Below, piece by piece: positions 1 to 5,073 of a stretch of DNA of 5,073 bases. Source of the DNA: an uncultured Collinsella sp. (GTDB taxonomy: Bacteria > Actinomycetota > Coriobacteriia > Coriobacteriales > Coriobacteriaceae); contig CABUGR010000110.1 of NCBI GenBank assembly GCA_902491135.1, positions 1-5,073 on the forward strand. Direction: 5' to 3'. The notes below the pieces were generated by a model. That model was not told the origin of the DNA and did not search any database. It was given only the letters and a program-made list of their open reading frames with translations. The translations under genes and the position numbers were made by a program. Position 1 is the first letter of the stretch. Every line of letters begins with the position of its first letter.

Positions 1-992
1 ATTTTATTGAATACGGTCAGCGTTAGGCGCTCTCCGGCGCCGATCTCATCAAGCACGCGGTCGACAGCCTCCAGCTGCCGTTCATAGTCCTCGTCAGACG
101 CATCTACGACTTTGAGAATTAGATCGGCACCCAAAACCTCGGACAGCGTCGATTTAAAGGCATCGATAAGACCATGCGGCAGCTTTTGAATAAAGCCGAC
201 GGTATCGGTAATCGTCATTCCGCGACCGCCGGGCAGGCGATACGAACGCGTCGTCGGGTCGAGCGTAGCAAACAGCTTGTCCTGCGAAAGTACCGTAGAG
301 CCGGTAAGACGATTGAGCAACGTCGATTTACCGGCATTGGTATAACCGGCTAACGCGACGCGAAACGCCGGTGACTCAATGCGGCTCTTGGATTGAACAT
401 CGCGACGCTGTTCAACCTGCTTGAGCTCACGACGAAGCGCAGCGATCTTATTACGAATAAGGCGACGGTCGACCTCGAGCTGACTTTCGCCCTGACCAAA
501 GCGCGAGCCGATGCCGCCGCGCGTCTGTTCCTTGGCGAGATGACTCCACATGCCACGCAGACGAGGCAACAAATATTGAAGCTGTGCCAGCTGTACCTGT
601 AGGCGTCCCTCACGCGTCTGAGCATGAAGGCCAAAGATATCCAAGATCAGTGCAGTACGATCGATAATCTTTACCGGCTCGCCCACGGCTTTCTCCAAAT
701 AGGATTGCTGCGAGGGCGTCAGGTCGTCGTCAAAAATAACGACATCGGCATCCATGCGATGTACCAGGCCGCACAGCTCTTCAACCTTACCGGAACCGAT
801 AAACGATTTAGGATACGGCTTTACCAAACGCTGCGATAAGCGTGCCACGCACTGGGCACCAGCCGTGTGGGCAAGACGCTCCAGCTCATCAAGCGAGCGA
901 TCGAGCGGCCATACATTGTCGCGCCATTCAACACCAACCAAAATGGCACGCTCGGGCTCGGGTGCCGTGGGAACAAGGGGGAAACGAGCCAT
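1..992 (-). CDS. hflX: Ribosome-associated GTPase HflX (3' end cut by window edge)
   Basis: HflX is a cytoplasmic GTPase that binds the large subunit or 70S ribosome and splits stalled ribosomes, notably under heat stress. The window holds 330 complete codons; the family usually has about 400-430 residues, so roughly the last quarter is missing. Seen by translation: the N-terminal HflX domain with IGSGKVEEL (65-73) and the conserved block DRTALILDIF followed by TREGRLQVQLAQLQYLLPRL (about 111-145); the glycine-rich loop GGIGSRFGQGESQLEVDRR (159-177); a charged helical linker (about 178-205); then the G domain with P-loop GYTNAGKST (216-224), switch I FATLDPTTR (241-249) and G3 DTVG (263-266). 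The G4 motif begins as FNK (328-330), exactly where the window ends. The ATG overlaps the miaA stop as TAATG. A TTGAGG Shine-Dalgarno seven bases upstream supports this start. It is the last gene seen in the miaB-miaA-hflX run. The family assignment is very secure. Confidence 0.96.
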   Translation of the reverse strand, partial: MARFPLVPTAPEPERAILVGVEWRDNVWPLDRSLDELERLAHTAGAQCVARLSQRLVKPYPKSFIGSGKVEELCGLVHRMDADVVIFDDDLTPSQQSYLEKAVGEPVKIIDRTALILDIFGLHAQTREGRLQVQLAQLQYLLPRLRGMWSHLAKEQTRGGIGSRFGQGESQLEVDRRLIRNKIAALRRELKQVEQRRDVQSKSRIESPAFRVALAGYTNAGKSTLLNRLTGSTVLSQDKLFATLDPTTRSYRLPGGRGMTITDTVGFIQKLPHGLIDAFKSTLSEVLGADLILKVVDASDEDYERQLEAVDRVLDEIGAGERLTLTVFNK

Positions 993-1930
993 TAGGCAGC
1001 CTCAATACGATGCAGGATATCAGCAACGACCTCATCGATCGTACATTCATCCATATCAAACCACGCGATACGGTCATCGCGCTTAAACCACGAAAGCTGA
1101 CGTTTGGCATAGCGACGCGAACGCATCTTAATGAGTTCACGAGCCTCATCCATGCTCGTCACGCCATTGAAAGCATCGATGATCTCTTTATAGCCAATTG
1201 CCTGCATCGAAGTCAGGGCATCTCCCAGCCCCTGGTCCATAAGACCGCGAACCTCATCAACAAGACCCTGCTCAAACATCAGATCGACACGCAGGTTAAT
1301 GCGCTCGTAGAGCACCTCGCGATTACGCGTCAGACCAAACCACAGAGCGTGATAATGCTCGCGCGGAACACTAAACTGCGACTTTTGCTGCGCATAGGAA
1401 ACGCCATCATCGTGCATTTCGAGCGCGCGAATCACGCGACGCACGTTATGGGGATGAATAACAGCAGCCGATTCTGGATCACGCTCGGCAAGCAGGGCAT
1501 GCAGTTCTTCCTCACCAATACGCTCGGCAAGCTCCTGATAGCCCGCACGGCGATCGTCCTCAAGTTCACCCGAGGGAAAGTCCATCTCATCAAGGGCAGC
1601 CTTGAGATACAGCCCCGTACCTCCGCAAAAAACAGGCAGGCAACCCGAACCAAGGAGACGTTCAACATGCGCGCGAGCGTCAGCCTGATAAAGCGCAGCA
1701 GAATATGCCACACCCGGCTCTACAATGTCGACGAGACGCAGTGGCGCCGTACACTCATTGGGCGCCATCTTTGCGGTACCGATGTCCATGCCGCGATAGA
1801 TTTGCATCGCATCGCACGACAGCACTTCGGATGAAAGACGAGCTGCCAAACGGTCGGCAACATCACTCTTACCAACCGCCGTCGGACCGACGATCGCAAC
1901 GGCGGAAAGACCTGTCCCGGGAGAAACCAT
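992..1930 (-). CDS. miaA: tRNA dimethylallyltransferase MiaA
   Basis: MiaA transfers a dimethylallyl group from DMAPP to N6 of A37 in tRNAs that read codons starting with U, giving i6A37; this stabilises codon-anticodon pairing. The 312-aa product matches the usual family length of about 300-316. Seen: P-loop GPTAVGKS (15-22), the SCDAMQIYRGMDIGTAK block (38-54) that binds DMAPP and tRNA and carries the catalytic Asp at D40, LVDIVEP (66-72), GGTGLY (103-108), a helical insertion with HNVRRVIRALE, then QAIGYKE and SRRYAKRQLSWFKRD in the C-terminal third. The start overlaps the miaB stop as TAATG, and its own stop overlaps the hflX start in the same way. No strong Shine-Dalgarno is visible, so translation probably depends on reinitiation after miaB. 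MiaB acts on the product of MiaA, so the two genes encode consecutive steps on one nucleotide. Nothing looks truncated or frameshifted. Confidence 0.97.
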   Translation of the reverse strand: MVSPGTGLSAVAIVGPTAVGKSDVADRLAARLSSEVLSCDAMQIYRGMDIGTAKMAPNECTAPLRLVDIVEPGVAYSAALYQADARAHVERLLGSGCLPVFCGGTGLYLKAALDEMDFPSGELEDDRRAGYQELAERIGEEELHALLAERDPESAAVIHPHNVRRVIRALEMHDDGVSYAQQKSQFSVPREHYHALWFGLTRNREVLYERINLRVDLMFEQGLVDEVRGLMDQGLGDALTSMQAIGYKEIIDAFNGVTSMDEARELIKMRSRRYAKRQLSWFKRDDRIAWFDMDECTIDEVVADILHRIEAA

Positions 1931-3306
1931 TAGCGCGGCTCGCCCATAACGGAGCCGGACAAATACCAGGTCTTGGCAACGTCAACGTCAACATCAACGA
2001 TCTTGCCAACAAGCTGATCGATGCTGTAACCCTCGGGGATAGGCGCATGAACGGTCTGATTCTTGGGGCTCTTGCCCAGCAGGACCGCGTCGTTCTTTTT
2101 ACTCGTTCCCTCAATGAGCGCCGGCACCACAGTATGAAGCTCACCCTGGTTATACTCGTGTGCCGTGGTCTCGATAACCTTAACCAGGCGATTGAAACGC
2201 TCGAGAATAACCTCATGCGGCGTAGGATCGTCAATCTCGGCGGCCGGGGTACCGGCGCGCTTGGAATAGATGAAGGTATAGGCCTGAGCATAGCGGACCG
2301 TCTCAGCAAGTGAGAGCGTCTGCTCAAAGTCTTCTTCAGTCTCGCCCGGGAAGCCAACGATAATGTCGGTCGAGAGCGCGATATCGGGCATGCGGTTGCG
2401 AATGCGATTGACAAGGCCCAGATAGTCCTCGCGTGTATAACGGCGATTCATCTCTTTGAGGATCCGTGTCGAACCTGACTGGACAGCCAAGTGCAGCTGC
2501 GGCATAACGGCAGGCGTCTCGGCCATGGCGTCGATGGTCTCGGGCAGCAGGTCCTTGGGATGTGAAGATGTAAAGAAGATGCGCTCCACACCCGTATCGC
2601 CTACGGCGCGCAGCAAATCGGCAAAACGCGGCTTGCCAAACAGATCGCGACCATATGAGTTAACGTTTTGGCCCAACAGTGTGATCTCGCGCACGCCCTG
2701 GCGAACCAAACCGGTCACCTCGTCGACAATCTCCTCGAAGGAGCGGCTCTTTTCGCGACCGCGCACGTACGGCACGATGCAGTAGGTGCAGAAATTATTG
2801 CAGCCCGTCATGATGGGCACCCAGGCGTGATACTGGGTCTCGCGATGCCACGGCATGCTCATGGCATCCGTATCCTCATGCTCATTGGTGCGGATATGAC
2901 GCTTGCCGTCAAGGAACGCCTCGGCAATGAGCTCGGCCACATGTGCGATAGAATGCGTGCCAAAGATGACATTGACGTTATCGACGTTGGTGAGCAGGCC
3001 CTCACCATCACGCTGCGCGATACAGCCACCCACGGCAACCACGCGCTTGCCCGAAGGCGAAGGCGGCAGGCTTTTGCAGGAATTGCACTGACCGTACAGG
3101 CGAGTATCGGCGGCCTCACGCACGCAGCATGTCATGAAGACAACGATATCGGCATGCTCGGGATCGAGCGCCATGAGGCAACCATACGAATCGAGCAGAC
3201 CGCTCACGCGCTCGGAATCGTGCTGATTCATCTGGCAGCCAAAGGTGCGAATAAAGTAGGTTTTACCGGCAAGAATATCGCGTACGGAACGCTGGTCCAT
3301 GTGCAT
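1930..3306 (-). CDS. miaB: tRNA-2-methylthio-N6-dimethylallyladenosine synthase MiaB
   Basis: MiaB is a radical SAM methylthiotransferase that converts i6A37 to ms2i6A37 in tRNA, using two [4Fe-4S] clusters. The 458-aa product has the full three-domain layout. The N-terminal UPF0004 domain has cluster ligands C24 (TFGCQMN), C60 (TCCVREAA) and C95 (GGCIAQRDG). The radical SAM core has CNNFCTYC (169-176, ligands C169, C173, C176), LLGQNVNSYGRD (210-221), AVQSGS (274-279) and DIIVGFPGET (314-323). A C-terminal TRAM RNA-binding domain spans about 388-455. Oddities: the usual NTC at the second ligand reads MTC, C61 follows C60 directly, and there is an extra CNSC at 74-77. The start is ambiguous: AGGA lies only 3 nt before the ATG at 3306 but 9 nt before an in-frame ATG at 3300, so the protein may be 456 aa. 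The gene follows spoVS by 39 bp and overlaps miaA as TAATG. Confidence 0.97.
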   Translation of the reverse strand: MHMDQRSVRDILAGKTYFIRTFGCQMNQHDSERVSGLLDSYGCLMALDPEHADIVVFMTCCVREAADTRLYGQCNSCKSLPPSPSGKRVVAVGGCIAQRDGEGLLTNVDNVNVIFGTHSIAHVAELIAEAFLDGKRHIRTNEHEDTDAMSMPWHRETQYHAWVPIMTGCNNFCTYCIVPYVRGREKSRSFEEIVDEVTGLVRQGVREITLLGQNVNSYGRDLFGKPRFADLLRAVGDTGVERIFFTSSHPKDLLPETIDAMAETPAVMPQLHLAVQSGSTRILKEMNRRYTREDYLGLVNRIRNRMPDIALSTDIIVGFPGETEEDFEQTLSLAETVRYAQAYTFIYSKRAGTPAAEIDDPTPHEVILERFNRLVKVIETTAHEYNQGELHTVVPALIEGTSKKNDAVLLGKSPKNQTVHAPIPEGYSIDQLVGKIVDVDVDVAKTWYLSGSVMGEPR

Positions 3307-3309
3307 AAG

Positions 3310-3313
3310 TCCT
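3310..3313 (-). promoter_or_regulatory. Shine-Dalgarno of miaB, bearing on the start choice
   Basis: AGGA reads on the minus strand within TTAGGACTT. It sits 3 nt before the ATG at 3304-3306 and 9 nt before the in-frame ATG at 3298-3300. Ordinary spacing favours the downstream ATG. Both starts leave every catalytic motif intact, so the choice changes only the first two residues. Confidence 0.5.
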
Positions 3314-3345
3314 AACGATGGGGAGCAAAACGAGGCAATCAGAAG

Positions 3346-3663
3346 CTATGCCACAGGCTTAACATCATCCAGGACGACGTTATCCATAGCAGCTCGATTG
3401 ATCTGGTGAACGTAAATAGAAAGACGGATGGCCGTGCGCGACTCCCCGTTAATAAGGATGTCGGAGAACACGGGCGCGCAGGAAATATCAAACCCGGTTG
3501 GGATCAAAAAACCGCGCGCGATAGCAACGGCCTTAATGGCCTGGTTGACGGCACCGGCGCCGACACACTGGATGTTGACGGGCACACCGTCCTTGACCAT
3601 GCCGGCGATGGCGCCGGCAACGGACGCGGGCGATGATTTGCTTGATACCTTCAGGCAATCCAT
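3346..3663 (-). CDS. spoVS: Stage V sporulation protein S (SpoVS), Alba-like small protein
   Basis: SpoVS is a small, highly conserved protein first described for its role in Bacillus spore formation but also found in many bacteria that do not sporulate. It has been proposed to have an Alba-like, nucleic-acid-binding fold; its molecular function is not settled. The 105-aa product aligns residue for residue from its first Met with the ~86-aa Bacillus protein as remembered: LKVSSKSSPASVAGAIAG (4-21), VGAGAVNQAIKAVAIARGF (34-52) and a GESRTAIRL strand (73-81). About 20 residues after position 85 (VHQINRAAMDN onward) extend beyond the Bacillus protein. The start at 3663 is chosen over an in-frame ATG at 3738 because it matches the family start and has AGGAG seven bases upstream; the extra 25 codons would be non-coding leader. 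It lies downstream of the GHKL ATPase and 39 bp before miaB, echoing the rny-spoVS-miaB neighbourhood of Firmicutes. Regulation is unknown. Confidence 0.93.
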   Translation of the reverse strand: MDCLKVSSKSSPASVAGAIAGMVKDGVPVNIQCVGAGAVNQAIKAVAIARGFLIPTGFDISCAPVFSDILINGESRTAIRLSIYVHQINRAAMDNVVLDDVKPVA

Positions 3664-3670
3664 GAAGAAA

Positions 3671-3675
3671 CTCCT
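3671..3675 (-). promoter_or_regulatory. Strong Shine-Dalgarno of spoVS
   Basis: AGGAG on the minus strand lies seven bases before the ATG at 3661-3663. It is the best ribosome binding site in the window and decides the spoVS start against the in-frame upstream ATG at 3738. It suggests that spoVS is translated independently, unlike the coupled genes on either side. Confidence 0.8.
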
Positions 3676-3677
3676 GC

Positions 3678-3697
3678 GTTTAAAAGTACGTTTTAAC
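3678..3697 (-). repeat. 20-bp AT-rich imperfect palindrome upstream of spoVS
   Basis: The two 10-bp halves, GTTTAAAAGT and ACGTTTTAAC on the plus strand, are reverse complements at 8 of 10 positions and centre on GT/AC at 3687/3688. It lies 15 bp before the spoVS start and just upstream of its Shine-Dalgarno. It stands out in otherwise GC-rich DNA. It could be an operator, a promoter-associated site or chance in AT-rich DNA; nothing in the sequence decides between these. Confidence 0.4.
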
Positions 3698-3713
3698 TGC
3701 AATAACTTTATCG

Positions 3714-3731
3714 TACCGAGTGGACTCGGTA
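3714..3731 (-). repeat. Perfect 7-bp hairpin between the GHKL ATPase gene and spoVS
   Basis: On the minus strand TACCGAG and CTCGGTA form a perfect 7-bp stem around a TCCA loop, beginning seven bases after the ATPase gene stop. The following bases (CGATAAAGTTATT) are not a U-tract, so it is not a canonical intrinsic terminator in either direction. It could be a weak attenuator, a 3'-end stabiliser of the upstream message, or an RNase processing site; these roles are inference. Confidence 0.5.
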
Positions 3732-3737
3732 AAGGCA

Positions 3738-4823
3738 CTATTCCTCTTTGGCAAGATCGAATGTCACGGTGATTCGATCACGCGAAACGCGAATCTTTGG
3801 GTCGCCGCAAAGGTTGAGATAGTACCGGGCAGCAAGGTCATTAAAGTCGCGTTCCACAGCGCGCGAAAACTGTGCCATGTCATCCTTGGCAATACGTAGC
3901 CCGCGACGATCTTTCGCAAGATCGACAGGAGCCGGCGCATGCGAGGATGAGTCACGCTCGCGCAGCAGACGCGCAGTCACACCGCGAACGGGCTTAATCT
4001 GCCCTGCCAAAATGCGATGGGCCGTGCGCTCGGACATCTCAAGACCCAAACCCGAACAGATACGGATAAAGTCCTCGGCATCAGAGGCAAGGCCTAAACG
4101 ATCGACAACCGGAAGCTCGCTCTCGTCATCAATGAACAGGAGACGCGACATATCGAGCCGACTTGACGCCTGAGCATAAAGGGTCGCGGCAATCTCAGAC
4201 GGAGAACCAAGATAGACATCGCAACCACGCAACTCCTCGAGCGCAAACTCACAAGCAGCGCGAATAATATTATGCGGGCCCCGAGCACAGACATAACGTC
4301 CGTCCTCATCCTTGACGGCCTGGGGCCAGCTGGACTGATCGGCACGCTCACTGAGGCGGTCGGCCGCAACGCTCACCTTAAAGGCTGAACCAAGATCGAC
4401 ACCGGACGTGACCACACGGGCCTCGTCGGTGTTCTGCTTGATCGAAAACAATGCCATGCCACGACCGTGAACGCCCCAACGGTCCATCTTCATGCTCTCG
4501 AGCTTGGAGGTAACACGGGCATCGAAGATTCGCTCTTGCATATCTTGCGGAACGCCCGAACCGTTGTCCAGAAAGACAAGCGTGCGGACGCCATCTTCCT
4601 TGGTCGTGGCGAGATAGACCTTGTCGGCGCCGGCATCGCGAGCATTACGGAGCATTTCAATGACGATATCCTCGACATGCTGAATGTCGTGCTTTGCCTG
4701 GCGCCGCTCGGCCTCCGAAACACGGAGGCGGACATACCCCTCGCCAAGGTTCTCCTCGACGCGAAGGTTGCCCTCCCCCGACATCGACGCGATAAATGAG
4801 ATGAGCTCGTTCGCGTCGCTCAT
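3738..4823 (-). CDS. GHKL (HATPase_c) ATP-binding protein of unknown function
   Basis: This 361-aa protein has a Bergerat-fold (GHKL) ATPase domain near its N-terminus. Seen: N-box with E56, N60 and D63 (EMLRNARDAGAD, 56-67); G1 box DNGSG (86-90); a VTSK lid motif (104-107); and G2 box GVHGRGMALFSI (117-128), followed by a GSAFKV strand (145-150). These are the ATP and Mg contacts of the fold, so nucleotide binding is likely. No His-containing dimerisation domain, sensor, transmembrane segment or signal peptide is visible, so it is not an ordinary histidine kinase and is probably cytoplasmic. The TSK and G2 motifs recall both histidine kinases (FxTTK, GxGLGL) and MutL (ATSK, GFRGEALASI), but the MutL C-terminal part is absent. 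The remaining ~210 residues match no domain I recognise; 184-218 contains a VYLGSPSEIAATLY motif, and 250-280 is helical and could be HTH-like. The ATG lies one base after the rny stop (TAACATG) with no clear Shine-Dalgarno, which suggests translational coupling. The substrate and role are unknown. Confidence 0.88.
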   Translation of the reverse strand: MSDANELISFIASMSGEGNLRVEENLGEGYVRLRVSEAERRQAKHDIQHVEDIVIEMLRNARDAGADKVYLATTKEDGVRTLVFLDNGSGVPQDMQERIFDARVTSKLESMKMDRWGVHGRGMALFSIKQNTDEARVVTSGVDLGSAFKVSVAADRLSERADQSSWPQAVKDEDGRYVCARGPHNIIRAACEFALEELRGCDVYLGSPSEIAATLYAQASSRLDMSRLLFIDDESELPVVDRLGLASDAEDFIRICSGLGLEMSERTAHRILAGQIKPVRGVTARLLRERDSSSHAPAPVDLAKDRRGLRIAKDDMAQFSRAVERDFNDLAARYYLNLCGDPKIRVSRDRITVTFDLAKEE

Positions 4824-4824
4824 G

Positions 4825-5073
4825 TTATTTAGCGATATCGACAGCGCGGCTCTCGCGAATCACGACGACGCGCACCTGACCGGGATACTCCATCTCTTCC
4901 TCAATCTGATGGGCGATATCGTGAGCCAGGACCGTGGACTGGGCATCGGAGATCTTGTCCGGCTGAACCATGACGTGGACCTCGCGACCAGCCTGCATGG
5001 CATAGGTACGCTCGACGCCGTCATGGGAGTTGGCGATCTCCTCGAGCTTCTCAAGACGCTTGATGTAGTTCTC
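4825..5073 (-). CDS. rny: Ribonuclease Y, C-terminal fragment (5' end beyond window)
   Basis: RNase Y is the membrane-anchored endoribonuclease that starts bulk mRNA decay and processes some operon transcripts in many Gram-positive bacteria. Only the last 82 codons and the stop are here; the family has about 510-520 residues, so the transmembrane anchor, coiled coil, KH domain and most of the HD domain lie to the right of the window. Seen: [20 protein letters not shown] at the start, [18 protein letters not shown] in the middle, then [20 protein letters not shown] ending in VDIAK. These blocks match the conserved RNase Y C-terminus as remembered from Bacillus (QAGREVR, YPGxIKVxVIRExRAV). The stop is followed by a single base and then the ATG of the GHKL ATPase. 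Family identity is secure despite the truncation. Confidence 0.95.
   Translation of the reverse strand, partial: ENYIKRLEKLEEIANSHDGVERTYAMQAGREVHVMVQPDKISDAQSTVLAHDIAHQIEEEMEYPGQVRVVVIRESRAVDIAK

Noticed and set aside
842..1834. A 330-codon plus-strand open frame antisense to miaA and the start of hflX.
   Set aside because: It shows no recognisable motif and lies wholly opposite securely identified genes. Long antisense frames are expected in GC-biased coding DNA.
1979..2000. Short tandem GTCAAC-like repeat.
   Set aside because: It encodes the alternating VDVDVDV strand in the MiaB TRAM domain and is explained by protein sequence.
1869..2414. A 181-codon minus-strand open frame out of phase with miaB and running into miaA.
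   Set aside because: Its composition is rich in Arg and Ser, as expected of a shifted frame, and MiaB and MiaA are intact in their own frames, so there is no sign of a frameshift.
2668..3315. A 215-codon plus-strand open frame antisense to miaB.
   Set aside because: It is the reverse shadow of the MiaB radical SAM and N-terminal domains, with no motif of its own.
3714..3731. Intrinsic terminator after the GHKL ATPase gene.
   Set aside because: The stem is only 7 bp and no T-run follows it on either strand.
3664..3738. A 25-codon N-terminal extension of SpoVS from an ATG at 3738.
   Set aside because: The family start aligns at 3663, where a strong AGGAG is correctly placed. The extension includes the hairpin and palindrome and looks non-coding.
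3738..4823. Assignment of the GHKL ATPase as MutL or as a histidine kinase.
   Set aside because: MutL-like TSK and G2 features exist, but the length and C-terminal half do not fit MutL, and no histidine phospho-acceptor domain is present.

Overview
The window is one tightly packed gene cluster. Every credible gene lies on the minus strand, so transcription runs from right (5073) to left (1). The DNA is moderately GC-rich. The gene order and protein sequences suggest an anaerobic Gram-positive bacterium, most likely an actinobacterium of class Coriobacteriia (Collinsella-like). That assignment is an inference from protein similarity and synteny remembered from known families; no database search was run.

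In transcription order the layout is: (1) the C-terminal 82 codons of rny (RNase Y, membrane-tethered endoribonuclease) at 4825-5073; (2) a 361-aa GHKL-type ATPase with no kinase or other named domain at 3738-4823, starting one base after the rny stop; (3) a 74-bp AT-richer gap at 3664-3737 with a 7-bp perfect hairpin, a 20-bp imperfect palindrome and a strong Shine-Dalgarno; (4) spoVS, a small Alba-like protein of 105 aa, at 3346-3663; (5) miaB, tRNA 2-methylthio-N6-isopentenyladenosine synthase, at 1930-3306; (6) miaA, tRNA dimethylallyltransferase, at 992-1930; (7) hflX, a ribosome-associated GTPase, from 992 off the left edge, cut within its NKxD motif. The miaB/miaA and miaA/hflX junctions are both TAATG one-base stop-start overlaps.

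The genes share an RNA and translation theme. RNase Y starts mRNA decay. MiaA isopentenylates A37 of tRNAs reading UNN codons, and MiaB then methylthiolates the same base. HflX splits or rescues stalled ribosomes. SpoVS and the GHKL ATPase are the two poorly understood members, and they sit between the RNase and the tRNA-modification genes. In Bacillus subtilis the comparable neighbourhood, from memory, is rny-ymdB-spoVS-(tdh-kbl)-miaB. Here ymdB is absent and the GHKL ATPase occupies its place.

No tRNA, rRNA, CRISPR array, mobile element or intrinsic terminator was seen, and there is no gene-free stretch longer than 74 bp. The best leads for something undescribed are the orphan GHKL ATPase coupled to rny, the presence of spoVS in a probable non-sporulator, and the structured gap between those two genes.
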